DNA of 33,954 nt from Sphingomonas yabuuchiae (GCF_001477495.1 NZ_LDTF01000042.1:1-33954), one strand, 5' to 3'. Positions 8,109 to 16,866 are shown, numbered from the stretch's first letter. Notes: generated by a model from the sequence alone, not told the origin. A program made the numbers and translations.

Positions 8109-8944
8109 CAGAACAGGTCCGGCAGGAGGATCAGCAGTGCAGCGATTGGCGCGACCGGGACGATGCCGTCCAGCCGGTCCATCACGCCGCCATGGCCGGG
8201 CAGCACGTTACCACTGTCCTTGACGCCCGCACGCCGCTTCAGCGCGCTTTCGAACAGATCGCCCATCTGTGCCAGCACCGCCAGCACCGGCGTCGCGACG
8301 ACCAGATGCAGCGGCAGGCCATGCGCCCAGCGCATCAGCAGCGCCAGCAACGTCGCCGCCGCCACACCGCCGATCAGGCCCGACCAGGTCTTGGCCGGGC
8401 TGATGCTGGGGGCCAGCTTCGGCCCGCCGAACTGCCGCCCGACGAAGAACGCCCCGCTGTCACAGGCCCAGACGATCGCCATCGACCAGAGCGACAGCAC
8501 TAGCCCGTCGTCATGCAGCCGGATCGCCAGCAGCGAGAAGACGGGCAGCCCGACATAAAAGGCCCCTGCCCCATATTCCGGGCGGCGCGATACGATGGTC
8601 AGGAAGAAGAAGGTGGCCGCGATCAGCCCCAGCGCGAAAAAACCCGGTCCGGCGGCCAGACCCGGCGCCATGATGGCCAGCGGCACCGACAGCGCGAACT
8701 GAGCCAGCCGCTTCTGCTTGGCATCGACCTTCAACAGGTCGGACCATTCGGCCATCATGAACAGCGCAACGACGACGGCCAGCAGCCAGAAGGCCAGCCC
8801 GCCCAGCACGAGCGAAACACTGGCCACGGCGATCATCACGATGCTGGCCAGCACTCGCTTGGTCAGGTTCGACATGCCGGACGCGGGCGGGTTGGCCGGA
8901 GCCGCCTCGGGCGCTCCGGCCTTGGGGGATTCGGGGTCGGTCAC
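8108..8944 (-). CDS. cdsA: Phosphatidate cytidylyltransferase (CDP-diglyceride synthase)
   Basis: Makes CDP-diacylglycerol from CTP and phosphatidic acid; the product feeds the pssA-psd genes found 5 kb away. The membrane protein shows several hydrophobic helices and the C-terminal family signature: SALKRRAGVKDSGN, then LPGHGGVMDRLDG, with the metal-binding Asp residues. I start it at GTG 8944, which overlaps the uppS stop as GTGA. This gives 278 residues with a Pro/Ala-rich N-terminal leader; an ATG at 8875 just before the first helix is the alternative. A longer reading into uppS is unlikely to be real. Length is close to E. coli CdsA (285). Confidence 0.95.
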   Translation of the reverse strand: MTDPESPKAGAPEAAPANPPASGMSNLTKRVLASIVMIAVASVSLVLGGLAFWLLAVVVALFMMAEWSDLLKVDAKQKRLAQFALSVPLAIMAPGLAAGPGFFALGLIAATFFFLTIVSRRPEYGAGAFYVGLPVFSLLAIRLHDDGLVLSLWSMAIVWACDSGAFFVGRQFGGPKLAPSISPAKTWSGLIGGVAAATLLALLMRWAHGLPLHLVVATPVLAVLAQMGDLFESALKRRAGVKDSGNVLPGHGGVMDRLDGIVPVAPIAALLILLPDLF

Positions 8945-9702
8945 AGGCCGCCGAAACGCCGGTGTCGTCGACCGAACTCGGCCACCGCATCGGCCAGCGC
9001 CGTCTCGTCGAAATCGGGCCAGAGCGTGTCGACGAACAACAGCTCGGCATAGGCCGCCTGCCACAGCAGGAAGTTGGACAAGCGCTGCTCGCCCGAGGTG
9101 CGGATCACCAGATCGAGCGGCGGCAAGCCGTTCGTCTGCAACTCGCCCTCGATCGCCTCCGGCGTGATCGCATCCGCCGCCATCTCTCCGGCCGCGACCT
9201 TGCTGGCCAGCCGCCGGGTCGCCTCGACCAGTTCGGCCTGCGCCCCGTAATTCAGCGCGATGGCCAGGACCGGTCCGCTATTGCCCGCCGTCCGCGCCAC
9301 CGCATCGTCGATCGCCGCGACCAGATCGGCGGGGAAACGGTGATAGTCGCCGATCACCCGCAACCGGACATTGTCCGTGACCAGCTCGGCCAAATCCTTG
9401 CGCAGGAAGATGCGCAGCAGGCCCATCAGGTCGCTGATCTCGGTCTCAGGCCGCCGCCAATTCTCTGACGAGAAGGCATAGAGCGTCAGCGCCTCGATCC
9501 CCATCGCCCGCGCCGCGCGCGCGATCCGGCGCACGGCATCGACCCCGGCCTTGTGACCGGCGAAGCGGGGCAGCAGACGGCGTTTGGCCCAGCGGCCATT
9601 GCCGTCCATGATGATCGCGACGTGACGCGGGACCGCACCCGTATCGGGCACGGCCACCAGCGACCCCAGAGCCGTCTGGGCCGAGGCGGCCGGAGGACTC
9701 AC
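8941..9702 (-). CDS. uppS: Undecaprenyl diphosphate synthase
   Basis: cis-Prenyltransferase that adds isopentenyl units to farnesyl diphosphate to make C55 undecaprenyl diphosphate, the carrier for peptidoglycan and envelope polysaccharides. The 253-residue protein shows [16 protein letters not shown] (catalytic Asp and the diphosphate-binding residues) at about 27-42, [12 protein letters not shown], the [13 protein letters not shown] motif and the C-terminal [15 protein letters not shown] and [12 protein letters not shown] stretches. It overlaps frr by four bases (ATGA) at its start and cdsA by four at its end, which indicates translational coupling. Confidence 0.98.
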   Translation of the reverse strand: MSPPAASAQTALGSLVAVPDTGAVPRHVAIIMDGNGRWAKRRLLPRFAGHKAGVDAVRRIARAARAMGIEALTLYAFSSENWRRPETEISDLMGLLRIFLRKDLAELVTDNVRLRVIGDYHRFPADLVAAIDDAVARTAGNSGPVLAIALNYGAQAELVEATRRLASKVAAGEMAADAITPEAIEGELQTNGLPPLDLVIRTSGEQRLSNFLLWQAAYAELLFVDTLWPDFDETALADAVAEFGRRHRRFGGL

Positions 9703-10256
9703 TTGCCCAGGATTTCCTTTTCCTTGGCCGCCGCGGCCGCATCCAGCTCGGCGATGGTGGCGTCGGTCAGCTTCTGGACCTCGGTCTCGTGGCGCTTGCG
9801 CTCGTCCTCGCCGAACACGCCCTTCTTCTCGTCGACCTTCAGGCTGTCCATGCCGTCGCGGCGCACGTTGCGCACCGCGATGCGCGCGCCTTCGGCGTAC
9901 TTGCCGGCCAGCTTGGCGAGCTCCTTGCGGCGCTCCTCGGTCAGGTCGGGGATCGGCAGGCGCAGCGTCTGGCCGTCATTGATCGGGTTCAGGCCCAGAC
10001 CCGCCGAGCGGATCGCCTTTTCGACCGACGACACGTTCGACTTGTCCCACACCTGCACCGACAACATGCGCGGCTCGGGCGCGGAAACAGTCGCGACCTG
10101 GTTCAGCGGCATGTGGCTGCCATAGACCTCGACCGTCACCGGATCGAGCAACGCCGTCGACGCACGGCCGGTGCGCAGGCCGTTCAGGTCGTGCTTCAGC
10201 GATTCGACCGCGCCCTGCATACGGCGCTCGAGGTCGGACTTGTCATAGGCTGCCAT
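9699..10256 (-). CDS. frr: Ribosome recycling factor
   Basis: Splits post-termination ribosomes together with EF-G. The 185-residue length is standard. Diagnostic stretches are [23 protein letters not shown] (positions about 25-47; key residues R28, G30, R31), [14 protein letters not shown] and the C-terminal AKEKEILGK. It lies three bases after pyrH and overlaps uppS, a near-universal bacterial order. Confidence 0.98.
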   Translation of the reverse strand: MAAYDKSDLERRMQGAVESLKHDLNGLRTGRASTALLDPVTVEVYGSHMPLNQVATVSAPEPRMLSVQVWDKSNVSSVEKAIRSAGLGLNPINDGQTLRLPIPDLTEERRKELAKLAGKYAEGARIAVRNVRRDGMDSLKVDEKKGVFGEDERKRHETEVQKLTDATIAELDAAAAAKEKEILGK

Positions 10257-10259
10257 GGT

Positions 10260-10985
10260 TTAAGCTCCTGCGTTCTGGACGATCGTCGACACGCCTTCGC
10301 CAGCGAGCACGGCACCGAAATTGCCATGTTCGCGGATGTTGAAGACGACGATCGGGATATTGTTGTCGCGGCACAGCGCGATGGCCGAGGCGTCCATGAC
10401 CTTCAGGTCGTCGGACAGCACCTTGGAGAAAGTGACGGTTTCGTAACGGGTCGCGGTCGGCACCTTCTTCGGATCGGCATCATAGACGCCGTCGACGCTG
10501 GTGCCCTTGAACAGCGCATCGCACTTCATCTCGGCGGCGCGCAGCGCGGCGCCACTGTCAGTGGTGAAGAAGGGCGAGCCGACACCGGCGGCGAAGATCA
10601 CCACGCGGCCCTTTTCCAGATGCCGCTCGGCACGGCGGCGGATAAAGGGTTCGCAGACGCTCGACATGGGGATGGCCGACTGCACACGGGTGTCGACGCC
10701 GATCTGCTCCAGCGCGTTCTGCACCGCCAGTGCGTTCATCACGGTCGCCAGCATGCCCATATAGTCGGCGGTCGCCCGCTCGATCCCCTTGGCCGCCGCC
10801 GACAAACCGCGGAAGATGTTGCCGCCGCCCACGACGATGCACAGCTCATAGCCCTGCGCCCGGACATCGGCGATCTCCTGCGCGACGCGCGCGGTGATCT
10901 CGGGCGAGATGGCGAGGCCGCCCTCGCCCATCAGGACCTCACCCGACAATTTCAGAAGGATACGTTTGAAGCGCGGGGTGGTCAT
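10260..10985 (-). CDS. pyrH: UMP kinase
   Basis: Phosphorylates UMP to UDP using ATP; an amino-acid-kinase-fold hexamer of the pyrimidine pathway. The 241-residue product starts [18 protein letters not shown] and shows the phosphate-binding [10 protein letters not shown] and the C-terminal [19 protein letters not shown]. The frame stays open upstream to 11360, but that extension is made of repeat sequence and has no similarity to the family, so ATG at 10985 is the start. pyrH normally follows tsf closely; here a repeat-filled gap of about 445 bases separates them, so pyrH-frr-uppS probably has its own promoter. Confidence 0.98.
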   Translation of the reverse strand: MTTPRFKRILLKLSGEVLMGEGGLAISPEITARVAQEIADVRAQGYELCIVVGGGNIFRGLSAAAKGIERATADYMGMLATVMNALAVQNALEQIGVDTRVQSAIPMSSVCEPFIRRRAERHLEKGRVVIFAAGVGSPFFTTDSGAALRAAEMKCDALFKGTSVDGVYDADPKKVPTATRYETVTFSKVLSDDLKVMDASAIALCRDNNIPIVVFNIREHGNFGAVLAGEGVSTIVQNAGA

Positions 10986-11119
10986 CGTTTCTCGGATCTT
11001 GGTGATGAAAGTGGCGCGGACCTTAGGCGGCGACCGGCCAGCGGGCAACCATGGAGCGGCGGGTTGCGGGGATTTTCGTGGGACAGTGAGCGAGCGCCCT
11101 CGGTCCATCACCCTACATC

Positions 11120-11143
11120 CGTTCAGGCTGAGGGCAGTCGAAG
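11120..11143 (+). repeat. 24-base dispersed repeat, copy 1
   Basis: Begins CGTTC and contains CTGAG, ending AGTCGAAG. Four copies of this 24-base unit occur in the window (11120-11143, 11171-11194, 16918-16941, 17234-17257), always in the two largest gene-free gaps and always as inverted pairs. Copies 1 and 2 face each other across 27 bases. Confidence 0.7.
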
Positions 11144-11170
11144 CCCAAGGGACTCCGCTCCGCCCATGCC

Positions 11171-11194
11171 ATTCGACTTCGCTCAGGGCGAACG
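11171..11194 (-). repeat. 24-base dispersed repeat, copy 2 (inverted)
   Basis: Reverse-strand copy of the unit at 11120-11143, with CTGAGCGAAGTCGAA shared exactly with copy 4 at 17234-17257. With copy 1 it could form a stem-loop in the pyrH leader. Confidence 0.7.
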
Positions 11195-11209
11195 AACGTT
11201 GGCAATTGC

Positions 11210-11335
11210 ATTCCTCCCCAAGCTTGCTTGGGAAGGGGCAACGCGCCTGCAGGGTGTGGTGGAGGGGCATGGCCGGTCCATCGCGACCCCTCCACCATCG
11301 CTGGCGCGATGCCCCCTCCCCATCTGACGATGGAG
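11210..11335. repeat. Palindromic intergenic element between tsf and pyrH
   Basis: Imperfect nested palindrome. An outer hairpin CCCCAAGC/GCTTGGG near 11217-11232 is followed by inner arms GGTGGAGGGG (11258-11267) and CCCCTCCACC (11287-11296), and then a C-rich run near 11311-11321. It resembles the short non-coding palindromic repeats scattered in sphingomonad genomes; the same CCTCCCCAAGC arm also occurs in the terminator at 19639-19663. The rest of the 10986-11430 gap holds copies 1 and 2 of the 24-base repeat and the tsf terminator; I see no gene in it. Confidence 0.55.
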
Positions 11336-11358
11336 AGGATTGCGAACACCCCAAACGC

Positions 11359-11395
11359 AAAGGGAGCGGCCACCCTGCGGCGGCCGCTCCCCTTT
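11359..11395 (-). terminator. Intrinsic terminator of tsf
   Basis: Perfect 10-base stem GGGAGCGGCC (11362-11371) with GGCCGCTCCC (11382-11391), 36 bases past the tsf stop. On the minus strand it is followed by CTTT, so the U-tract is short. Confidence 0.65.
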
Positions 11396-11430
11396 ACCCT
11401 CACCGTCCCATCACGGAACGGCGCGAGACA

Positions 11431-12366
11431 TTACGCCTTCTGCGGAACGCCCGATGCGGCGGCCACTTCGGCCGCGAAGTCCGACGCTTCCTTCTCGATG
11501 CCCTCGCCCAGCTGGAAGCGGACATAGTCCACCAGCTTGATCTCGGCACCGGCGTCCTTGCCGGCCTTCGCCACGACGTCGCTGATCTTGGTCTTGCCGT
11601 CGATCACGAACAGCTGGCTGACCAGCGCGTGCTCCTTGCGGTACTTGGCGATCGAACCTTCAACCATCTTGGCGATGATGTCGGCGGGCTTGCCCGATTC
11701 GGCGGCCTTTTCGGTCGCGATCGCGCGCTCACGCTCGATCTCGGCCTCGTCGAGGTCTTCCTCGTTCAGCGCCTTGGGGAAGGCGGCGGCGATGTGCATC
11801 GCCAGCTGGCGACCAAGCGCCTGCAGCACGTCGTCGGCGGCGTCCGACTCCAGCGCGACCAGCACGCCGATCTTGCCCAGGCCCGGTGCCTGCTGGTTGT
11901 GGACATAGGACACGACCGCGCCCTTCGACACTTCGAGGCGCTTGGCGCGACGCAGCGACTGGTTCTCACCGATGGTCGCGACGTTGTTGGTCAGCACTTC
12001 GGCGACGGTGCCGCCCTGCGGCATCGCTTCGTTCTTGAGCGCCTCGACATCGTCGCTGGTCTTCAGCGCGATCGCGGTCACGTCCTTCACGAACGCCTGG
12101 AACTGGTCGTTCTTGGCGACGAAGTCGGTCTCCGAGTTCACTTCGACGGCAGCACCGACGGTGCCGCTGGTGGCGACGCCGACCAGACCTTCGGCGGCGG
12201 TACGGCTCGACTTCTTCTGCGCGGCCGCCAGGCCCTTCGTGCGCAGCCAATCCAGCGCGGCGTCCATGTCGCCAGCGGCTTCGTTGAGCGCCTTCTTGCA
12301 GTCCATCATGCCCGCGCCGCTCTTTTCGCGCAGGTCCTTGACCATCGCTGCGGTGATATCGGCCAT
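11431..12366 (-). CDS. tsf: Translation elongation factor Ts
   Basis: Guanine-nucleotide exchange factor for EF-Tu. The 311-residue product starts [20 protein letters not shown], with DCKKAL and the EF-Tu-contacting SETDFVAKN near residues 79-87 (in [14 protein letters not shown]). The ATG at 12366 lies behind an AGAGGAAA Shine-Dalgarno; the open frame upstream to 12444 is not part of the protein. It lies 160 bases downstream of rpsB, with hairpins and a promoter-like motif in that gap. Confidence 0.98.
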   Translation of the reverse strand: MADITAAMVKDLREKSGAGMMDCKKALNEAAGDMDAALDWLRTKGLAAAQKKSSRTAAEGLVGVATSGTVGAAVEVNSETDFVAKNDQFQAFVKDVTAIALKTSDDVEALKNEAMPQGGTVAEVLTNNVATIGENQSLRRAKRLEVSKGAVVSYVHNQQAPGLGKIGVLVALESDAADDVLQALGRQLAMHIAAAFPKALNEEDLDEAEIERERAIATEKAAESGKPADIIAKMVEGSIAKYRKEHALVSQLFVIDGKTKISDVVAKAGKDAGAEIKLVDYVRFQLGEGIEKEASDFAAEVAAASGVPQKA

Positions 12367-12404
12367 TGTCTGATTTCCTCTGTCTGAAAAGGGGGATGCG
12401 GGTA

Positions 12405-12453
12405 GGGCCGCCCCATCGGAGGCGGCCCTTAGCACGGCTTGCATGTCAAGCCG
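12405..12453 (-). promoter_or_regulatory. rpsB-tsf intergenic structures
   Basis: Two perfect inverted repeats lie upstream of tsf: CGGCTTG/CAAGCCG (12435-12441 with 12447-12453, five-base loop) and GGGCCGCC/GGCGGCCC (12405-12412 with 12421-12428). Between them the minus strand reads GCTAAGGGCC, the same block found at the rpsB promoter -10. A TTGACA also occurs, but only 12 bases from TAAGGG, too close for a normal sigma70 promoter. It could be an attenuator, an RNA-processing site or a weak secondary promoter. Confidence 0.3.
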
Positions 12454-12493
12454 ATGTCACCGACCGGCGGGATGCCCCGTCCGGTCGATGATC

Positions 12494-12514
12494 GCCCCGC
12501 CCGCATCGCGGGGC
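12494..12514 (-). terminator. Hairpin just after rpsB
   Basis: GCCCCGC/GCGGGGC seven-base stem starting 12 bases past the rpsB stop on the minus strand. No U-tract follows, so it may attenuate or stabilise the rpsB message, not terminate it. Confidence 0.3.
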
Positions 12515-12526
12515 CTGTTCACGCGA

Positions 12527-13336
12527 TTACGCGTCGATCTGGCGCTCGGCCTCGACCGCCTGTTCGGCGGCTTCGGTCGGGGCGACGGTCAGCGCTTCCT
12601 CAACGGGCGGCTCGGCCATCGCGCCGAAGTCGGCGCCGCTGCGGCGCTGCTGCTCGTTGTTGCCACGGGTCGCGGCAATGGCGACGGCTTCGCAATACAG
12701 ACGGATCGCGCGGCTGGCGTCGTCGTTCGCGGGAACCGGGAACGCGATGCCGTCGGGCGAGACGTTCGAGTCGAGGATCGCCACGACGGGGATACCCAGC
12801 GTGTTGGCTTCCTTGATCGCCAGCTCTTCCTTGTTGGCGTCGATCACGAACATCACGTCCGGAATGCCGCCCATGTCGCGGATGCCGCCCAGCGACAGCT
12901 CGAGCTTGTCGCGCTCGCGGGTCAGGTTCAGCACTTCCTTCTTGGTCAGGCCGTGCGTGTCGCCCGACAGCTGCTCTTCAAGGGTCTTGAGGCGCTTGAT
13001 CGAGTTCGAGATCGTCTTCCAGTTGGTGAGCATGCCGCCCAGCCAGCGGTGGTTGACGAAGTGCTGGCCAGCGCGACGAGCGGCCTCGGCGACCGGCTCC
13101 TGCGCCTGGCGCTTGGTGCCGACGAACAGGACCTTGCCACCGCCAGCGACGGTCGAGCTGATGAACTCCAGAGCGCGCGCGAAGAGTGGCACGGTCTGCG
13201 ACAGGTCGAGGATGTGGACGCCGTTGCGGTCGCCGAAGATGTAGGGCTTCATCTTCGGGTTCCAGCGGTGGGTCTGATGGCCGAAGTGCGCGCCGGTCTC
13301 GACCAGCTGCTGCATGGTGACGACGGGTGCCGCCAT
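12527..13336 (-). CDS. rpsB: 30S ribosomal protein S2
   Basis: Small-subunit ribosomal protein. The 269-residue product begins [20 protein letters not shown] and shows [36 protein letters not shown] and [20 protein letters not shown], all diagnostic of S2. It is longer than E. coli S2 (241) through an acidic Ala/Glu-rich C-terminal tail of about 30 residues, common in alphaproteobacteria. ATG 13336 follows GGAAGGAATTAC; the open frame upstream to 13540 is leader sequence. Promoter at 13440-13468. Confidence 0.98.
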   Translation of the reverse strand: MAAPVVTMQQLVETGAHFGHQTHRWNPKMKPYIFGDRNGVHILDLSQTVPLFARALEFISSTVAGGGKVLFVGTKRQAQEPVAEAARRAGQHFVNHRWLGGMLTNWKTISNSIKRLKTLEEQLSGDTHGLTKKEVLNLTRERDKLELSLGGIRDMGGIPDVMFVIDANKEELAIKEANTLGIPVVAILDSNVSPDGIAFPVPANDDASRAIRLYCEAVAIAATRGNNEQQRRSGADFGAMAEPPVEEALTVAPTEAAEQAVEAERQIDA

Positions 13337-13439
13337 AATGTAATTCCTTCCGGTTAGTCCTCTGGGAAGCGGATGACGCGGCGGGCAAAGCCCATGCGCA
13401 CCGAAATATGATGCTTCCCATGCGGTGTTGAGGCGCGGG

Positions 13440-13468
13440 CCCTTAGCGCATGAAAACCCGCATGGCAA
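13440..13468 (-). promoter_or_regulatory. Promoter of the rpsB-tsf unit
   Basis: Minus-strand TTGCCA, 17 bases, TAAGGG, giving a leader of about 97 bases before rpsB. The -10 resembles TATGGG of the rpmE promoter. S2 leaders often bind the S2 protein for feedback control; no specific structure was identified here. Confidence 0.45.
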
Positions 13469-13503
13469 GCACCCCACCGCGTTCACTTTTGTTCCACGGA
13501 TGA

Positions 13504-13532
13504 TTGACAAGGGAACATCGGCGGAACATAAA
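13504..13532 (+). promoter_or_regulatory. Candidate promoter facing the small membrane-protein gene
   Basis: Plus-strand TTGACA, 17 bases, CATAAA, divergent from the rpsB promoter and about 177 bases upstream of the start at 13709. The gap 13469-13708 otherwise holds a 10-base palindrome ATAACGTTAT at 13567-13576 and no recognisable gene. Confidence 0.35.
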
Positions 13533-13708
13533 GCGATCACAACAGGGATGGCATGTTGATCGTCGCATAACGTTATCGCAACGTCGCGAAATTGGCACAG
13601 CTCGACCTGATGTCGGCGTTTCGGCGACGGAACTGGACAAAAAAATCAATGGTTACGGCTTGGTTAATGCGCCGGGTCGTATCGAACGAACGGCAGGAGG
13701 CTGGCATC

Positions 13709-13945
13709 ATGATGATCGTGGTGAGTGTTCTGGTTTTCACGGGCGCCCTGGTCGCCGCCCTGACCACCATAGCGATGATGGTCGCGCCGCAATGGCGTCG
13801 CATCCTGCATCTCGCCACCGGTCATATCGAACCGGCGTTCACGCCGCTGGCCACTTTGGTCGTGGCCGAGCGTCGGATTGCCGTCAGGCGCTGGGCGGCA
13901 GGCTCCCCTGCCCCTTCGCTGGTCCGCCGCCGCGTGGCCGCTTGA
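13709..13945 (+). CDS. Small hypothetical membrane protein
   Basis: A 78-residue protein starting MMIVVSVLVFTGALVAALTT, with one N-terminal membrane helix of about 23 residues followed by a basic cytoplasmic or periplasmic tail (RRWAAG, VRRRVAA). I do not recognise a family. It is supported by a strong Shine-Dalgarno, AGGAGG at 13695-13700, eight bases before the ATG, and by a promoter-like sequence upstream. A longer open frame begins at 13592 but lacks such a site. Its last 62 bases overlap the 3' end of pssA on the other strand, so the two are convergent. Confidence 0.6.
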   Translation: MMIVVSVLVFTGALVAALTTIAMMVAPQWRRILHLATGHIEPAFTPLATLVVAERRIAVRRWAAGSPAPSLVRRRVAA

Positions 13946-14705
13946 TCCGCGCATAGGCGATCATGGTGGCCGGAATGCTCAGCAGATAGGCGAGGCACAG
14001 CGCGGTAAGTGCATGCCAGGGTGCCGAGATCAGCGCGACACCCACCAGCACGATGATCGCCAGGGCTTCGAACCGCACATGGCGGCGCAGGCGGAACGAG
14101 GTCCAGGACAAGGTCGGCAGGCTCGACACCATCAGCAGGGCGACAAGCGCGACCCAGGGCGCGACCAGATAGGGCGAGGCAAAGAATGGCTCGCCGGTCC
14201 AGAACCAGAGATAGAGCGGCAGCATGGCAAGCCCGGCCCCGGCCGGGGCGGGCACTCCGGTAAAGAAGCCCGCCGTCTTGCGCGGCTGATCCGTGACATC
14301 GAGTTGCGAGTTGAACCGCGCCAACCGCAACGCGCAGAAAACCGCCTGAAGCACGGCGCAGATCCAGCCGACGCGCGGCAGATTTTCCAGCGACCAGAGA
14401 TAAAGGATCAAGGCTGGCGCAACGCCGAAGGAAATGGCGTCGGACAGCGAATCTAGCTCAGCGCCGAACCGGCTTTCCCCCCGGAGCAATCGCGCGATCC
14501 GGCCGTCCAGCCCGTCCAGCACCGCCGCGACCATGATCATGGTGACGGCCGCCTCCCAGGACCCCGCAATGGCGAACTTCACCCCCGTCAGGCCGGACAC
14601 CAACGCGAGCGCGGTCACCGCATTGGGGATGATCGCCCGCAAAGGCAGGCCACGGGGCGGCTCGCCATCGGCACGGCGACGGGCGAAGCGGGGGGAGATG
14701 GCCAT
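13884..14705 (-). CDS. pssA: CDP-diacylglycerol--serine O-phosphatidyltransferase
   Basis: Integral membrane enzyme making phosphatidylserine from CDP-diacylglycerol and serine. The 273-residue protein carries the complete CDP-alcohol phosphotransferase motif DG-x2-AR-x8-G-x3-D-x3-D, seen as DGRIAR, then GAELDSLSD, near residues 66-88, within a series of hydrophobic helices. It lies 13 bases after psd, so the product of PssA is the substrate of its neighbour. CdsA, encoded at 8108-8944, supplies the CDP-diacylglycerol. Confidence 0.96.
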   Translation of the reverse strand: MAISPRFARRRADGEPPRGLPLRAIIPNAVTALALVSGLTGVKFAIAGSWEAAVTMIMVAAVLDGLDGRIARLLRGESRFGAELDSLSDAISFGVAPALILYLWSLENLPRVGWICAVLQAVFCALRLARFNSQLDVTDQPRKTAGFFTGVPAPAGAGLAMLPLYLWFWTGEPFFASPYLVAPWVALVALLMVSSLPTLSWTSFRLRRHVRFEALAIIVLVGVALISAPWHALTALCLAYLLSIPATMIAYARIKRPRGGGPAKGQGSLPPSA

Positions 14706-14718
14706 CGGAGCGCGCGGC

Positions 14719-15441
14719 TTACTGCGCGATACCGGTCATCGGCTTGCCGCCGACACGGCCGATCACCGTCTCGCCCGCGACCGAACGCTGGCCCAGGCAG
14801 ACCTGCGGCGTGACGTCATCGGGCAGATAGACGTCGACGCGGCTGCCGAAGCGGATCAGGCCGACACGCTGACCGGCGGCGACCATATCCCCGGGCTTCA
14901 CGAAACCGACGATCCGACGTGCGACCAAACCGGCGATCTGGGTAAAACCATATTTGCGCCCATCGCGGCCTTCGACCACGAAATGCTGGCGCTCATTCTC
15001 GTCCGACGCCTTGTCGAGGTCGGCGTTCAGGAACTTGCCCGAGATATAGACGACCTGGCGGATGACGCCCGCGACGGGCGTGCGATTGATGTGCACGTCG
15101 AACACCGACATGAAGATCGACACGCGGACCAGCGGCGCCTCACCTAGTTCGCCGACCAGCTCGCGCGGGATCGGAACGCGCTGGATCATCGTCACCAGGC
15201 CATCGGCGGGTGCGACGATCAGGTCGTCGCCCTGCGGCGTGGTGCGGACGGGGTCGCGGAAGAACGCCGCGATCCAGATGCACAGACCGACGAACGGCCA
15301 GAACAGCACCTTGGTGATCAGCGTGGCGACGATGGTCAGGCCCGCCCCGATCAGCACATATTTGCGCCCTTCGGGATGGACGGCGGGGAAGCGCCACTTG
15401 ACGGTGGTGGTCGCGACGGGGGGCTTTTCGAGCGAAGGCAT
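14719..15441 (-). CDS. psd: Phosphatidylserine decarboxylase proenzyme
   Basis: Converts phosphatidylserine to phosphatidylethanolamine using a pyruvoyl group formed by self-cleavage. The 240-residue short type has a hydrophobic helix at about 30-60, [10 protein letters not shown], the conserved [21 protein letters not shown] and the cleavage site in [12 protein letters not shown] (cut between Gly and Ser) near residue 198. The short Psd with a GS cleavage site is usual in alphaproteobacteria. The ATG at 15441 has no Shine-Dalgarno and sits six bases after a predicted -10 element, so the message may be leaderless. Confidence 0.96.
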   Translation of the reverse strand: MPSLEKPPVATTTVKWRFPAVHPEGRKYVLIGAGLTIVATLITKVLFWPFVGLCIWIAAFFRDPVRTTPQGDDLIVAPADGLVTMIQRVPIPRELVGELGEAPLVRVSIFMSVFDVHINRTPVAGVIRQVVYISGKFLNADLDKASDENERQHFVVEGRDGRKYGFTQIAGLVARRIVGFVKPGDMVAAGQRVGLIRFGSRVDVYLPDDVTPQVCLGQRSVAGETVIGRVGGKPMTGIAQ

Positions 15442-15447
15442 CGGGCC

Positions 15448-15476
15448 TGTCTACCTGTCCACCGGCCATCGCACAA
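15448..15476 (-). promoter_or_regulatory. Candidate psd-pssA promoter, possibly leaderless
   Basis: Minus-strand TTGTGC, 17 bases, TAGACA. Six bases separate the -10 from the psd ATG, so transcription would start at the start codon itself. It is divergent from the icd promoter. Confidence 0.42.
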
Positions 15477-15520
15477 TCTTTTCGGTTCGCCCCGGCCCTT
15501 TCGCATGATGTTCAGGGCAG

Positions 15521-15549
15521 TTGATCCGCCGCGCCCCCTCCCCTAGACG
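15521..15549 (+). promoter_or_regulatory. Candidate icd promoter
   Basis: TTGATC, 17 bases, TAGACG on the plus strand. It would give a 5' leader of about 29 bases containing the Shine-Dalgarno AAGGA at 15574-15578. Confidence 0.42.
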
Positions 15550-15584
15550 CGTCGCCAAACCTGCCTAATCTGAAGGATGCGCAT

Positions 15585-16805
15585 ATGGCGAAGATCAAGG
15601 TAAACACCCCCGTCGTGGAGATCGACGGCGACGAAATGACCCGGATCATCTGGGAATGGATTCGCGAGCGCCTGATCAAGCCGTATCTCGACATCGAACT
15701 GGCCTATTTCGACCTGTCGGTCCAGAATCGCGACGCGACCGCCGACCAGGTGACCATTGACAGCGCCCACGCCACGCAGAAGTACGGCGTCGCCATCAAG
15801 TGCGCGACCATCACCCCCGACGAGCAGCGCGTCGAGGAGTTCGGCCTGAGGAAGATGTGGAAGTCGCCCAACGGCACGATCCGCAACATCCTGGGCGGCG
15901 TGGTGTTCCGCGAGCCGATCGTCATCAAGAACGTTCCCCGCCTCGTCCCCGGCTGGACCCACCCGATCGTCGTCGGCCGTCATGCGTTCGGCGACCAGTA
16001 TAAGGCGACCGATTTCAAGGTCCCCGGCAAGGGCAAGCTGACCCTGAAGTGGGAAGGCGAGAATGGCGAGTCGATCGAAGAGGAGGTGTTCAACTTCCCC
16101 GCCGCCGGCGTCGCCATGGGCATGTACAATCTCGACGAATCGATCCGCGACTTCGCGCGCGCCTCGATGAACTATGGTCTGAACCGCGGCTGGCCGGTCT
16201 ATCTGTCGACCAAGAACACCATCCTGAAGGCCTATGACGGCCGCTTCAAGGATATCTTCCAGGAGGTGTTCGACGCCGAATTCGCCGAGCAGTTCAAGGC
16301 GGCGGGCATCGAGTATCAGCACCGCCTGATCGACGACATGGTCGCCTCGGCCCTCAAGTGGCACGGCGAATTCGTCTGGGCCTGCAAAAACTATGACGGC
16401 GACGTGCAGTCGGACACGGTGGCGCAGGGCTTCGGCTCGCTGGGCCTGATGACCTCGGTCCTGATGACCCCGGACGGCAAGACGATCGAGGCGGAAGCGG
16501 CGCACGGCACCGTGACCCGTCACTATCGCCAGCACCAGCAGGGCAAGGCGACTTCGACCAACCCAATCGCGTCGATCTTCGCCTGGACCGGCGGTCTGAA
16601 GTATCGCGGCAAGTTCGACAACACGCCCGACGTCGTCCGCTTCGCCGAGACGCTGGAAAAGGTCTGCGTCCAGACCGTCGAAAACGGCCAGATGACCAAG
16701 GACCTCGCCATCCTGATCGGCCCGGACCAGCCCTGGATGACCACCGAGCAGTTCTTCGAGGCGATCCGCGTCAACCTCGAAACCGCGATGGCCAACTGGC
16801 AGTAA
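15585..16805 (+). CDS. icd: Isocitrate dehydrogenase (NADP+), homodimeric type
   Basis: Oxidatively decarboxylates isocitrate to 2-oxoglutarate in the TCA cycle. The 406-residue protein is of the eukaryote-like (type II) NADP class. It begins with [14 protein letters not shown] and has the substrate loop [12 protein letters not shown] followed by VVFREPI, and later [20 protein letters not shown] and [11 protein letters not shown]. This differs from the E. coli type (416 residues, different substrate loop). It is flanked by its own promoter and a strong terminator, so it is a single-gene unit. ATG 15585 follows AAGGATGCGCAT. Confidence 0.98.
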   Translation: MAKIKVNTPVVEIDGDEMTRIIWEWIRERLIKPYLDIELAYFDLSVQNRDATADQVTIDSAHATQKYGVAIKCATITPDEQRVEEFGLRKMWKSPNGTIRNILGGVVFREPIVIKNVPRLVPGWTHPIVVGRHAFGDQYKATDFKVPGKGKLTLKWEGENGESIEEEVFNFPAAGVAMGMYNLDESIRDFARASMNYGLNRGWPVYLSTKNTILKAYDGRFKDIFQEVFDAEFAEQFKAAGIEYQHRLIDDMVASALKWHGEFVWACKNYDGDVQSDTVAQGFGSLGLMTSVLMTPDGKTIEAEAAHGTVTRHYRQHQQGKATSTNPIASIFAWTGGLKYRGKFDNTPDVVRFAETLEKVCVQTVENGQMTKDLAILIGPDQPWMTTEQFFEAIRVNLETAMANWQ

Positions 16806-16822
16806 TTTCTGCCGCTATGTGT

Positions 16823-16866
16823 AAGAAAGGGGCTTGGAGGCATTGCTTCCGGGCCCCTTTCTTATT
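16823..16866 (+). terminator. Rho-independent terminator of icd
   Basis: Arms AAGAAAGGGGC (16823-16833) and GCCCCTTTCTT (16853-16863) pair perfectly, with a second short GGA/TCC helix in the loop. A T-containing tail follows. It lies 17 bases past the icd stop. Confidence 0.85.

Noticed and set aside
10986..11360. N-terminal extension of pyrH
   Set aside because: The frame is open, but it is built from intergenic repeats and UMP kinases begin at the equivalent of 10985.
13513..13535. EcfG-type promoter from the two GGAAC sequences near 13513 and 13523
   Set aside because: Neither is followed at 16-17 bases by a GTT-type -10.
13443..13649. 68-codon minus-strand frame upstream of rpsB
   Set aside because: It overlaps the rpsB promoter and shows no coding character or ribosome-binding site.
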